A stretch of DNA of 64,000 bases from Hyphococcus aureus. Lineage in GTDB: Bacteria > Pseudomonadota > Alphaproteobacteria > Caulobacterales > Parvularculaceae. Positions 41,658 to 50,750 of the stretch are shown piece after piece. Each line of letters opens with the position of its first letter. The first letter of the stretch is position 1. The DNA is taken from positions 2,604,001-2,668,000 of the forward strand of contig NZ_JBHRSH010000001.1 of assembly GCF_042643165.1 (NCBI RefSeq), in the 5' to 3' direction. A program made the position numbers and the translations under genes. The notes under the pieces are model-generated. The model did no database searches, was not told where the DNA came from, and saw only the letters and a program-made list of their open reading frames with translations.

Positions 41658-43046
41658 ATGAGTATTGATGTTCTGGTCGTTGACGACGAAGAAGACATTC
41701 GCGAGCTGATTTCGGGCATTCTCGAAGATGAGGGATTCTCGCCGCGCATGGCGGGGAACTCGACCGCTGCGCTGGCGGCCGTGCGTGATCGCCTGCCGTC
41801 GCTCGTGGTCCTTGATGTCTGGCTTCAGAACTCGGAAATGGACGGGATTGAAATTCTCGAAGCGTTGAAAAAGCTTCATCCCGGCCTTCCCGTGGTCATT
41901 ATCTCCGGGCACGGAACGATTGAAACGGCGGTCGCGGCGATCAAGAAAGGCGCCTATGATTTCGTTGAAAAGCCATTTAACGCCGACCGTCTGATCCTCG
42001 CGGTCAATCGTGCGCTGGAGGCGGCGCGCTTGACCCTGGAAGTCTCTGAATTGCGCGAGCGCGCGCCAGACTGGGGGCTCATCGGCTCGTCCGCAGCGGT
42101 CGGATCGTTGCGCAATATTATTGAGCGTGTCGCCGACGCCCGCTCGCGTGTGCTGATTTCCGGTCCTCCAGGATCAGGGAAGGAAATGATCGCGCGGCTG
42201 CTGCATGCGCGCTCGAACCGCAAGAACCGTCCTTTTGTCGTCGCCAGCGCCGCCTCAATCGCGCCGGACCGTATGGAGGAGGAGCTTTTCGGCATTGAAG
42301 GCGAGAATGACGAAACGCAGATGATCGGCCTGATGGAAAAGGCCCATGGCGGAACGCTCATGTTTGATGAGATTTCCGACATGCCGCTGGAGACGCAAGG
42401 CAAGATTTTACGTGTTCTCGTGGAGCAGCGTTTCAAGCGCGTTGGAGGTTCGAAAGCGGTTGAGGTTGATGTTCGCATCGTGTCGACGACATCGCGCGAT
42501 CTTCTCGGTCTCGCCACTGAAGGAAAATTCCGCGAGGACCTGTTCCATCGTCTCAATGTGGTTTCGATCAACGCGCCCGGCCTTGATGAACGGCGCGAGG
42601 ACATTCCGGCGCTCACGGCGTTTTTTGTCGACCGCATCGCCAAATCTTCCGGTCTGCCCAAACGGCCCTTGTCGGCGGAGGCCATGGCCGCGCTTCAGGC
42701 TTGCGCCTGGCCCGGCAATGTGCGCCAGCTTCGCAACGTCATCGAGCGAACCCTGATTTTAATGGGCCGTGATCCGGAGATTGAAATCACCTGTGAGCAT
42801 CTCCCCACCGAAGTGATGGATTCGGGTCTGACAATTCCGGCGGGCGAGGGGCTTGAGCAGATCATCACGCTGCCGCTGCGTGAGGCGCGCGAGCGTTTCG
42901 AGCGGGAATATTTGATTGCGCAAATCAACCGATTCGGCGGCAATATCTCCCGGACGGCGGCGTTTATCGGCATGGAGCGGTCCGCGCTTCATCGAAAACT
43001 GAAAGCGCTCGGCGTTAACGGGCAGATGCGCGTGGAAAGCGCGTGA
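41658..43046 (+). CDS. ntrX: NtrX-type response regulator with AAA+ and Fis domains
   Basis: 462 residues: receiver (about 1-120, acceptor Asp in LVVLDVWLQN, Lys in KPFNAD), AAA+ domain (about 140-370, Walker A GPPGSGKEMIARLL, Walker B GGTLMFDEISDMP) and a Fis-type HTH (GGNISRTAAFIGMERSALHRKL). The sigma-54 contact motif GAFTGA is absent: after EEELFGIEG comes ENDETQMIGLMEKAHGG. It is therefore unlikely to activate sigma-54 holoenzyme and may act as a repressor or sigma-70 activator. It is 27 bases after ntrY. Confidence 0.94.
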   Translation: MSIDVLVVDDEEDIRELISGILEDEGFSPRMAGNSTAALAAVRDRLPSLVVLDVWLQNSEMDGIEILEALKKLHPGLPVVIISGHGTIETAVAAIKKGAYDFVEKPFNADRLILAVNRALEAARLTLEVSELRERAPDWGLIGSSAAVGSLRNIIERVADARSRVLISGPPGSGKEMIARLLHARSNRKNRPFVVASAASIAPDRMEEELFGIEGENDETQMIGLMEKAHGGTLMFDEISDMPLETQGKILRVLVEQRFKRVGGSKAVEVDVRIVSTTSRDLLGLATEGKFREDLFHRLNVVSINAPGLDERREDIPALTAFFVDRIAKSSGLPKRPLSAEAMAALQACAWPGNVRQLRNVIERTLILMGRDPEIEITCEHLPTEVMDSGLTIPAGEGLEQIITLPLREARERFEREYLIAQINRFGGNISRTAAFIGMERSALHRKLKALGVNGQMRVESA

Positions 43047-43090
43047 CGTCGGGCATATAAGGCCAGACGAAACATGAGGATTTAAAGATC

Positions 43091-44464
43091 ATGCGCGTGA
43101 TCGTTTGCGGCGCCGGCCGCGTGGGCGTCGGCATCGCACGTCGTCTTTCCGCAGAAAATAATGAAGTGACGGTAGTCGACCAGTCCAAGGAACTGGTGCG
43201 CGCCGTGACCGAGCGGCTTGATGTGCGCGGTATCGTTGGAAACGGCGCTTATCCCCAGACGCTGGAAGAGGCGGGCGCGCGCGAAGCTGACATGATCATC
43301 GCCGTCACTTTCTCTGACGAAGTGAACATGGTGGCGTGCCAGATCGCCCATTCCCTTTTCAATGTGCCGACGAAGATTGCGCGTGTTCGGGCTCAGGGTT
43401 ATCTCGACCCGAGCTATTCGGATATTTTCTCGCGCAATCACCTGCCCATCGATGTTGTGATTTCGCCGGAGCGTGAAGTCTCCGAGGCGATCATCCAGCG
43501 GATGAGCACGCCCGGGGCTTTTGAGACAAAATCATTCGTGGACGGACGGGTCTGGGCGGTGGGCGTCAAGCTGCGCGAAGATTGTCCCATCGTCAACACG
43601 CCATTGCGGCAGGTGGCGGAGTTGTTTCCCGATCTGAAAATCACGATTGTTGCTATCCGGCGCGGCGACAGTATGTGGCGGGCGCATTCCGGCGATATGC
43701 TTGAGCCCGGAGACCGCGTCTATTTCATCGCTGACCGCAATGATGTCGCCCGCGCGCTCGAAATCATGGGCGAGGCGGGGCGCGCCGCCCGCCGCGTCAT
43801 CATTATAGGCGGCGGCAATATCGGCCTTTTCGTCGCCAAGGGGCTTGAGAAGACCGGCAATATGAAAATCCGGCTCATTGAGCGCGACAGGAAGCGCGCT
43901 GAGGATATCGCCGAGGAGCTTGAGCGCACCATCGTGTTGCAGGGCGACGGTCTTGACCGCGCGATCCTGCGGGAAGCCGGGGTCGCCGAAGCGGAAACCG
44001 TTGTGTCCGTCACTGACAATGATCAGGTGAATATTCTGGCGTCGGTGGTCGCAAAACGTGAAGGCTCGCGCCGGTCCCTGGCGCTGATCAACGATCAGGA
44101 TTACGGGCCGATCACAGAAGCTGTGGGTGTCGATCGTTATGTCGATCCGCGCGCGACAACGATCTCAACCATCCTCCAGCACATCCGTCGCGGCCGTATC
44201 AAAGGCGTCTATTCTCTGTCCGATGGCGATGCGGAGTTGATCGATGCGATCGCGCTGGAAACGTCTCCGCTTGTGGGCAAACCCCTGCGGGAGGCGAATT
44301 TGCCTGAGGGCGTCATGATCGGCGCCGTCTACCGCGACAATGAAGTGCAGATGCCCACGGGTGAGATGGTGATCAACGCTGGCGACCGCGTGGTGTTGAT
44401 GTCCATGCGCGAGAATGTGAAAGATGTGGAACAAATGTTCCGCGTCAGCATTGAATATTTCTAG
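43091..44464 (+). CDS. trkA: Trk potassium uptake protein TrkA
   Basis: 457 residues with two RCK_N/RCK_C pairs. Both dinucleotide sites are clear: MRVIVCGAGRVGVGIARRLS at the start and RVIIIGGGNIGLFVAKGLEKTGN near residue 237. The second RCK_C ends in MPTGEMVINAGDRVVLMSM. It is the cytoplasmic NAD(H)-binding gate of the TrkH channel, which is encoded directly downstream (6-base gap). The ntrX-trkA link is standard in alphaproteobacteria. Confidence 0.96.
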   Translation: MRVIVCGAGRVGVGIARRLSAENNEVTVVDQSKELVRAVTERLDVRGIVGNGAYPQTLEEAGAREADMIIAVTFSDEVNMVACQIAHSLFNVPTKIARVRAQGYLDPSYSDIFSRNHLPIDVVISPEREVSEAIIQRMSTPGAFETKSFVDGRVWAVGVKLREDCPIVNTPLRQVAELFPDLKITIVAIRRGDSMWRAHSGDMLEPGDRVYFIADRNDVARALEIMGEAGRAARRVIIIGGGNIGLFVAKGLEKTGNMKIRLIERDRKRAEDIAEELERTIVLQGDGLDRAILREAGVAEAETVVSVTDNDQVNILASVVAKREGSRRSLALINDQDYGPITEAVGVDRYVDPRATTISTILQHIRRGRIKGVYSLSDGDAELIDAIALETSPLVGKPLREANLPEGVMIGAVYRDNEVQMPTGEMVINAGDRVVLMSMRENVKDVEQMFRVSIEYF

Positions 44465-44470
44465 GCGGAC

Positions 44471-45862
44471 ATGGCGCTAATCAGCATTCTGCGCACCACT
44501 GCGACGCTATTATTTATCGTCGCCGCCGCCCTGATCGCGCCCCTGTTGCTCGCCTGGGCCGGGGCGGAACAAACCACTGGCGCTTACCTTTTCACGTTCT
44601 CGACTTGCCTCCTGTTCGGCGCCGGCGCCTATGCCGCTTCCATGGGCAAACGCTCCGCCTCGGGCTTTCGCGGCGCGCTTTCCGTTATCTTGATCTGGTG
44701 GGCGTTGATTCCTGTTTTCGCCGCGCTGCCGATCATGGCGGAGGGGCTTTCTTTTGCGGACGCCTATTTTGAAACTGTCTCTGCGATGACCACCACAGGG
44801 GCCTGGCTTTCCCATGAAAGCGCTGTGGCCAGTCCCGCGGGCGCGCTTTGGCGGGCGGAGCTGCAATGGCTTGGCGGGCTCGCCTCGCTGGCGATCGCGG
44901 CGGCGATTTTCATTCGTCCCGCCTTTATCGGAATTGATACGCTGCTGCCGCCATTCTCCCGGGGCGACCGCAATTCCTATCTCCGGCCCTTGCGAAACGC
45001 CGTTATTTCATTCGCCGGTGTTTACGCCGTTGTGACGGTCGCCGCTTTCGCGGCCTTCGCTATTGCAGGCGCGCCCACCTTTGACTCGGTGATCCTGGCG
45101 ATGACGACATCGGCGTCAGGCGGCTTTATTCCCCATGAAGACGGCATCGCTGCCTATGGCATGAATGTCGAAGTGGTGCTGTTCTTTTTCACGCTTTTAG
45201 GCGGCGTCAATTTCATTCTCATCGCCAGAGTGATGAAGGGCGAGCGCGAGAAATTGCGTGATATTGAAACCGGCGCCTATCTGATGATCGTCATCTGGGC
45301 GGCGCTATTGTTCTGGATTACGGCGGGGGCCGGGGACGTCGTTCTGCTCGGCCCGCAATTGTTCAATGCGGCGTCTCTTGTCACCACCAATGGCTATGTG
45401 ATTGGCGAGCCGCCGCCATTGTTAACATGTCTTGTCACGACGATTATCGGCGCAGCAGCGGTCTCGACCGCTGGCGGATTCAAAGTCCTGCGCTGGCTTG
45501 TGATCATGCGCCGCGCGCGCGAGGAGCTGCGCCGGCTCATCAGTCCCGGCGCAGTCTTCGGCCGCCGGCGCGTCGCCAATGAGCTTGGCGTGTGGATTCA
45601 TTTCCTTGTTTTCACCATGACGCTGGCGTTTTTGTTGATGGCGTTATCCATCGGCGGGCATCCATTTGACCTCGCAGCGGCGGCGGCGGTGGCGGCGCTT
45701 TCAAACGCTGGTCCGCTGATCTCCCTTGCCGCTGATCATGCGGACGGCTACGCCGTCTTCGACGAGCCTTTGCGCTGGCTCTTGATCGTCGGCATGATCC
45801 TCGGCCGGATCGAAGGGGCGGTGGCGCTGGCGCTTGTCAATCGTGCATTCTGGAGATGGTGA
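44471..45862 (+). CDS. trkH: Trk potassium uptake channel TrkH
   Basis: 463 residues, about ten membrane helices with the four-fold pore repeats (FETVSAMTTTGAWLS, AMTTSASGGFIPHE, AASLVTTNGYVIGE, ALSNAGPLISLA). The first selectivity loop is well conserved and the last is less regular, as usual in TrkH. It takes up potassium together with TrkA. It starts six bases after trkA and ends just before the aminotransferase gene. Confidence 0.93.
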   Translation: MALISILRTTATLLFIVAAALIAPLLLAWAGAEQTTGAYLFTFSTCLLFGAGAYAASMGKRSASGFRGALSVILIWWALIPVFAALPIMAEGLSFADAYFETVSAMTTTGAWLSHESAVASPAGALWRAELQWLGGLASLAIAAAIFIRPAFIGIDTLLPPFSRGDRNSYLRPLRNAVISFAGVYAVVTVAAFAAFAIAGAPTFDSVILAMTTSASGGFIPHEDGIAAYGMNVEVVLFFFTLLGGVNFILIARVMKGEREKLRDIETGAYLMIVIWAALLFWITAGAGDVVLLGPQLFNAASLVTTNGYVIGEPPPLLTCLVTTIIGAAAVSTAGGFKVLRWLVIMRRAREELRRLISPGAVFGRRRVANELGVWIHFLVFTMTLAFLLMALSIGGHPFDLAAAAAVAALSNAGPLISLAADHADGYAVFDEPLRWLLIVGMILGRIEGAVALALVNRAFWRW

Positions 45863-45866
45863 GACC

Positions 45867-46721
45867 ATGTCGCGTATCGCATATGTAAACGGCCAATATG
45901 TTCCGCAAAATCAGGCCATGGTTCATATTGAGGATCGTGGCTACCAGTTCGCGGATGGAATTTACGAAGTCTGCGTTGTCGTTGGCGGCCGCTATTGGGA
46001 TATGGAAGGGCATCTCGCCCGGATGCAGCGCTCGCTTGAGGAGCTGCAGATGACGTCCCCAATGGATATGCGCGCCTTGAAAGTAGTCATGGCTGAGGTT
46101 GTGCGTCGCAATCGCCTGAAAGATGCGCTTGTCTATATGCAGGTGACGCGCGGCGTCGCGCCTCGCAATCATGCGTTTCCGCCCGAAGGAACACAGCCCA
46201 GTCTGGTCATCACCGCGCGGCGCTTCAATTTCGATCAGTCCGACGAAAAAGCCAAAAAAGGCGTCGCCGTCATTTCTCAGCCCGATATCCGCTGGGGCCG
46301 TGTCGATATCAAAACCGTGGGTCTCCTCCCAAATGCCCTCGCAAAGGAAGCGGCGACAAAGGCCGGCGCCGCCGAGGCGCTGCTGGTTCGGGACGGGATG
46401 GTGACGGAGTGCTCCTCGTCCAACGCCTGGATTGTCGATGAGACCGGGGCGATTATCACTCATCCGAAGACAAATGAGATCCTCGGGGGGATCACTCGCC
46501 AGACCGCTATTGCCTGCGCCGAGGAGCTTCAGATCAAGGTGATCGAACGTCCTTTCACACTGGAAGAGGCCAAGGCCGCCCCGGAGGCGTTTCTGACTTC
46601 GGCGACCTCCTTTGTCATGCCGATCATTTCCATCGACGGCGCGCAAATCGGGGCCGGCAAACCCGGCCCTGTGGCCCTCCGGCTTCGGGAAGCCTACAAG
46701 GCTCGCGCCTCAAGGGGTTGA
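45867..46721 (+). CDS. dat: D-amino-acid aminotransferase (class IV)
   Basis: 284 residues from the ATG at 45867 with GGAG upstream. The class IV fold signature is NGQYVPQNQAMVHIEDRGYQFADGIYEV at the start, the PLP Lys lies in IKTVGLLPNALAKEAATKAGAAEAL, and the conserved AITHPK..EILGGITRQ block follows. It transaminates D-alanine and D-glutamate for cell wall supply. It sits 4 bases after trkH and before hfq, an order shared with other alphaproteobacteria. Confidence 0.9.
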   Translation: MSRIAYVNGQYVPQNQAMVHIEDRGYQFADGIYEVCVVVGGRYWDMEGHLARMQRSLEELQMTSPMDMRALKVVMAEVVRRNRLKDALVYMQVTRGVAPRNHAFPPEGTQPSLVITARRFNFDQSDEKAKKGVAVISQPDIRWGRVDIKTVGLLPNALAKEAATKAGAAEALLVRDGMVTECSSSNAWIVDETGAIITHPKTNEILGGITRQTAIACAEELQIKVIERPFTLEEAKAAPEAFLTSATSFVMPIISIDGAQIGAGKPGPVALRLREAYKARASRG

Positions 46722-46857
46722 AAAGAGGGGATTTCCCCCCGATTTCATGAAATGAGACCCAACTTGACGCGTAAACCAGTTGCCAGCCCGGTTATTCCGA
46801 GCCATGATGATTGCTGCGCTGCAATAAAAACACGAACCGACTCGGAGAAGCGGGACA

Positions 46858-47097
46858 ATGAGCGAGAAGAAGCAAAACTTGCAGGACACGTTCCTGAACC
46901 ATGTTCGCAAGGCCAAGATCCCGGTGACGATCTTCCTGGTGAACGGCGTAAAATTGCAGGGCATTGTCAGCTGGTTTGACAATTTCTGCGTGTTGTTGAA
47001 GCGCGATGGCCACGCCCAGCTTGTTTACAAGCACGCGATTTCAACAGTCATGCCGCAATCGCCAGTGATGCTTTGGGATGGCGAAGACGGCGAATAA
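46858..47097 (+). CDS. hfq: RNA chaperone Hfq
   Basis: 79 residues. Sm1 is LQDTFLNHVRKAKIPVTIFLVNGVKLQGIVSWFDNFCVLL with the proximal-face QDTFLN start, and Sm2 is the YKHAISTVMP strand. It binds small RNAs and their targets as a hexamer. The C-terminal tail is short, as in alphaproteobacteria. CGGAGAAG precedes the ATG. hfq-hflX follow in the conserved order. Confidence 0.98.
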   Translation: MSEKKQNLQDTFLNHVRKAKIPVTIFLVNGVKLQGIVSWFDNFCVLLKRDGHAQLVYKHAISTVMPQSPVMLWDGEDGE

Positions 47098-47149
47098 GAC
47101 GCCTCTCTGCGAAGACCCGGCCTGCCTTTCATGGTAGTAAGTTTCTGTC

Positions 47150-47176
47150 GCGCCCGCGCTTATATGCTGCGGGCGC
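47150..47176 (+). promoter_or_regulatory. Hairpin between hfq and hflX
   Basis: Perfect eight-base arms GCGCCCGC and GCGGGCGC around an eleven-base loop, ending 15 bases before the hflX start. There is no U-run, so it is more likely a processing or translational control element of hflX, or a weak end for the hfq message. Confidence 0.45.
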
Positions 47177-47191
47177 CTGAAAGCGTTTGGT

Positions 47192-48559
47192 ATGTCAGAA
47201 CCGAAAACGTCTGAGAATCTTTTTGCGATCGTCGTTCATCCCGCCTTGCGCGGCGAAGAGGGGCTGCGCGCGCCCGAAGCGCGACTTGAGGAAGCGGTAG
47301 GACTTGCCGCTGCAATCAATCTGCAAATCGTCGATACTATGATTGCGCCAGTGCAAAAGCCGCGTCCGGCGACACTGCTGGGTGGCGGCAAGGTGGAGGA
47401 GATCAAGGCTCGCCTTGACGCTCATGACCCGCGGCCGGCGCTGGTGATTGTCGACGGCGCGCTGACCCCTGTGCAGCATCGCAATCTCGAAAAGGAATGG
47501 GACGCGAAAGTCCTCGACCGCACGGCGTTGATCCTTGAAATTTTTGGTGACCGGGCCCAGACGGCGGAAGGCCGGCTGCAGGTCGATCTGGCTCATCTCG
47601 ATTATCAGCGCTCGCGGCTGGTGCGGTCATGGACCCACCTTGAACGCCAGCGCGGCGGCGCAGGGTTTCTCGGCGGTCCCGGCGAACGGCAGATCGAATC
47701 TGACCGCCGCGCCCTTGATGACAAGATTGTCCGCCTCAAGAAGAAGCTGGAGGAGGTGCGCCGCACGCGCACCTTGCAGCGCGCAAAAAGAAAGCGTGCG
47801 CCGCATCCGGTTGTCGCCTTGGTGGGCTATACCAATGCGGGCAAGTCAACGCTGTTTAACCGCCTGACAAAAGCGAGCGTCATGGCGGAAGACCTCCTCT
47901 TTGCGACGCTCGATCCGACTATGCGCTCGATTGATCTGCCTTCCGGTGTGAGGCTCATTCTCTCCGATACGGTGGGCTTTATTTCCGATCTGCCGACGCA
48001 GCTTGTGGCGGCGTTCCGCGCGACGCTTGAAGAGGTGCTGGAGGCTGATGTCATCATTCATGTGCGCGACATCGCCCATGAAGACAGTGACGCACAGCGG
48101 GCCGACGTCATCAATGTGCTTGGCGAGCTTGGGCTGGAACATGATGATGCCCGGCCGGTGATTGAAGCGCTCAATAAGACCGATCTCCTTGACGAGGATG
48201 ATCGCCTCGACGTTGAAGCCATTGCACGCCTCAGCCAGAATGGGCGCATTGGCACGCTGGCCGAGCCGGTGCGCGTCGCCATTTCAGCGCAGACCGGCGA
48301 AGGCGTTGACCGTCTTCTGGCGCTGGTTGAGGAAGCGCTGACCATAGAGCATGAGCGCTTGACCGTGCGTCTGCCGTCTCCTTTTGGCGCGGCGCGCGCA
48401 TGGCTGCACAGCCGTGCGGAAATCATTGATGAAACGCCGAGTGGTGATGATATGGTCATCACGGTGCGGCTTTCGAAAAAAACCGAAGGCCAGTTTTTCA
48501 AACAGTTCCCGGCGGCCAGCGCGGCCGCCGCCGAAGAGCTGAGTGAACAGCGCGCATGA
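47192..48559 (+). CDS. hflX: Ribosome-splitting GTPase HflX
   Basis: 455 residues. The N-terminal HflX domain has ATLLGGGKVEEIKARL and the helical linker DLAHLDYQRSRLVRSWTHLERQRGGAGFLGGPGERQIESDRR. The GTPase follows with P-loop LVGYTNAGKSTLFNRLT, SDTVGFISDLPTQLVAAFR and NKTDLL. It rescues stalled ribosomes by splitting them. Its stop overlaps the start of the next gene by four bases. Confidence 0.97.
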   Translation: MSEPKTSENLFAIVVHPALRGEEGLRAPEARLEEAVGLAAAINLQIVDTMIAPVQKPRPATLLGGGKVEEIKARLDAHDPRPALVIVDGALTPVQHRNLEKEWDAKVLDRTALILEIFGDRAQTAEGRLQVDLAHLDYQRSRLVRSWTHLERQRGGAGFLGGPGERQIESDRRALDDKIVRLKKKLEEVRRTRTLQRAKRKRAPHPVVALVGYTNAGKSTLFNRLTKASVMAEDLLFATLDPTMRSIDLPSGVRLILSDTVGFISDLPTQLVAAFRATLEEVLEADVIIHVRDIAHEDSDAQRADVINVLGELGLEHDDARPVIEALNKTDLLDEDDRLDVEAIARLSQNGRIGTLAEPVRVAISAQTGEGVDRLLALVEEALTIEHERLTVRLPSPFGAARAWLHSRAEIIDETPSGDDMVITVRLSKKTEGQFFKQFPAASAAAAEELSEQRA

Positions 48560-49353
48560 TTGTCGATCCCGAAAAGGTTGCGGGGCTGATCGCCGAGATC
48601 GCCGAAGAGGAAATCATGACGCGCTTCGGCTTGCTTGCCGAAGGCGATATCGACACGAAATCCGGCCCCAATGATTTTGTGACCGCTGCCGACCACGCCG
48701 CTGAAGCGCGCCTGAAACAGGCGCTGTTGGGGCTCTACCCGGGCGCAGCATTTATTGGCGAGGAGGGCGCCGCGGCGGATCCGTCGCTGACGGCGCGCCT
48801 TGATACGGAAGACGGCGCTTTCTGGATCGTCGACCCTCTCGACGGCACCCGCAATTTCGTTCACGGGCGCGAAGAGTTCGGCACCATTGTCGCCCTCATA
48901 GAAAAGGGTGAAATCCGTCAGGGCTGGATCTATGCGATTCCGGATAAGGGCTGCGCTATCGGATCGAAAGGCGACGGCGCTGCTTGGCGCGGAGAAAAGC
49001 TCACGGCGCCTGCGCCAAAACGGACAGAACTTCAGGGCTATCGCGGCGTCGGTTCTCTTCAAGGTAAGTGGAAAGATGAATGGCTGCCGCGCTTCCGGGA
49101 GTCGTTCGAAACAGAACCGGCGCGCTGCTCCGCTTACGCCTATATCAACCTGGCGCGGGGCATTCGCGACTTTTCAGTTTATTCCCGGGTTTATCCATGG
49201 GACCACGCGGCCGGCGTGCTGATTGTTCGCGAGATTGGCGGCAAGGCGGCCTACGTCGCCGACGGCGCGCCGTACCGGCCGCGGGTCGAGGTGGGGACGC
49301 CGCTGCTTGTAACCGGTTCAATACAGATATGGACGCAGATCAGCCAATCATGA
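48556..49353 (+). CDS. Inositol monophosphatase-family phosphatase (CysQ/SuhB-like)
   Basis: 265 residues. The metal-binding motifs are AFIGEEGA, WIVDPLDGTRNFVHG (the DPxDGT signature) and YPWDHAAGVLIVREIGGK near the end. Substrates of this family include myo-inositol phosphate and 3'-phosphoadenosine 5'-phosphate; the CysQ type would recycle the by-product of the sulfate activation pathway whose genes lie 5 kb downstream. The sequence does not decide between them. It is translationally coupled to hflX. Confidence 0.85.
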   Translation: MIVDPEKVAGLIAEIAEEEIMTRFGLLAEGDIDTKSGPNDFVTAADHAAEARLKQALLGLYPGAAFIGEEGAAADPSLTARLDTEDGAFWIVDPLDGTRNFVHGREEFGTIVALIEKGEIRQGWIYAIPDKGCAIGSKGDGAAWRGEKLTAPAPKRTELQGYRGVGSLQGKWKDEWLPRFRESFETEPARCSAYAYINLARGIRDFSVYSRVYPWDHAAGVLIVREIGGKAAYVADGAPYRPRVEVGTPLLVTGSIQIWTQISQS

Positions 49354-49437
49354 CTGCATCTCAGCGAAGATAACTCGCGGAACTTCTGGCCCTCTATTGC
49401 TGTTTCATTAAATGAAGCAATTTAAGGGGCATGTCGC

Positions 49438-49962
49438 TTGAATAAGAAAAACGGAAAATACCTGCGGTTCGGCGCCATGATCCTCACCTCCATGGCGGTG
49501 ATGTTCGCCTTTATGTATCTGAACACCTATGCGCTGAACCACATCCATTTTAGCGAGACCAGATTTTATATGACGCTGATCATGGGCGCCGCCATGAGCG
49601 TTATAATGCTGCTCTACATGATCGGCATGTACGAAAACAAAAGGCTGAATACTTTCATATTCACGGGAAGCCTTATCGTTTTTTTTGCGGCGCTGTTGCT
49701 TGTTCGGTCACAGGCGTTCGTCGGCGACCGTTCTTATATGACGGGTATGATCCCACATCATTCCATTGCCATTTTAACAAGCGAACGCGCGAACATCGAG
49801 GATGTACGCGTACGCGAACTGGCTGACGGCATCATCAAAGCTCAGCGCAAAGAGATAAAAGAAATGGAATGGCTTATTGATGACATTGCGACCAATGGCG
49901 CTGCGAAAACACAAAGTGAAGCCCAGGCGCGCCCTGTCCCGGATTTTGATGGCGAGGTATAG
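49438..49962 (+). CDS. DUF305-type membrane protein
   Basis: 174 residues from a TTG start with AAGGGG upstream. Three helices cover about 10-28, 42-62 and 70-90. The periplasmic C-terminal part has the DUF305 core MTGMIPHHSIAILTSERANI followed by the IIKAQRKEIKEMEWLIDDI helix. DUF305 proteins are ferritin-like folds often found with copper or metal handling genes. It is 10 bases before the glutaredoxin-fusion gene. Confidence 0.85.
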   Translation: MNKKNGKYLRFGAMILTSMAVMFAFMYLNTYALNHIHFSETRFYMTLIMGAAMSVIMLLYMIGMYENKRLNTFIFTGSLIVFFAALLLVRSQAFVGDRSYMTGMIPHHSIAILTSERANIEDVRVRELADGIIKAQRKEIKEMEWLIDDIATNGAAKTQSEAQARPVPDFDGEV

Positions 49963-49972
49963 GAAATAAAAA

Positions 49973-50734
49973 ATGCTTGATAAAACAGGCCCAAAAGACA
50001 CCAGTATGAAGCAGGCTAAGTTATACCGCATGGTCACGCCCGATCACATCTGTCCGTTCGGGCTTAAGTCGAGAGCATTGTTAAAGCGCCGAGGCTATGA
50101 GGTAGAGGATTATCACCTGCGCTCCCGCGATAGCACCGATAAATTCAAAGAAAAATACGGCGTTTCCACAACGCCGCAGACTTTCATCAACGGTGAGCGT
50201 ATCGGCGGATATGATGAGCTGAAAAATTTTTTCGGCCTTGGCGTCCCAGACCCGGACAAGAAAACCTATGCGCCGGTGATCGCGATTTTTGCGATGGCGC
50301 TGGCGATGGCGGCTGCGGCGCGGCTTGCGCTTGGTCAGGGTGTATTCGGAATGCGCACGCTTGAATGGTTTATCGCATTTTCCATGTGCTTGCTGGCTGT
50401 GCAGAAATTGCGTGATCTGCGCGCCTTTTCAAATCAGTTTCTCGGTTATGATCTTCTGGCGCAGCGTTTTGTGCGTTACGCTTATGTCTATCCGTTCGCC
50501 GAAGCGCTGGCCGGCGTTCTCATGATCGCCGGAGTAATGATCTGGCTCGCCGCGCCACTCGCGATTTTTATCGGCGGCGTCGGCGCTGTCTCGGTTTTCA
50601 AAGCGGTCTACATTGATAAGCGTGATCTGAAATGCGCCTGCGTCGGGGGGAACTCCAATGTGCCGCTCGGCTTCGTATCACTCACCGAAAACCTGATGAT
50701 GATCGCCATGGGATTTTGGATGCTTGTGAAATAA
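49973..50734 (+). CDS. Glutaredoxin-MauE-like membrane fusion protein
   Basis: 253 residues. The N-terminal glutaredoxin domain (about 14-85) has CPFG in place of CPYC, thus a single active Cys, the cis-Pro TTPQTFING and GGYDELKNF. The C-terminal half is a four-helix MauE/DoxX-type membrane domain with a CACVGG pair and SNVPLGFVSLTENLMM near the end. It probably moves reducing power to periplasmic or membrane targets. Its ATG codon follows ten bases after the DUF305 stop, so the two likely form an operon. Confidence 0.82.
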   Translation: MLDKTGPKDTSMKQAKLYRMVTPDHICPFGLKSRALLKRRGYEVEDYHLRSRDSTDKFKEKYGVSTTPQTFINGERIGGYDELKNFFGLGVPDPDKKTYAPVIAIFAMALAMAAAARLALGQGVFGMRTLEWFIAFSMCLLAVQKLRDLRAFSNQFLGYDLLAQRFVRYAYVYPFAEALAGVLMIAGVMIWLAAPLAIFIGGVGAVSVFKAVYIDKRDLKCACVGGNSNVPLGFVSLTENLMMIAMGFWMLVK

Positions 50735-50750
50735 GCGCCCATTAAATCCG

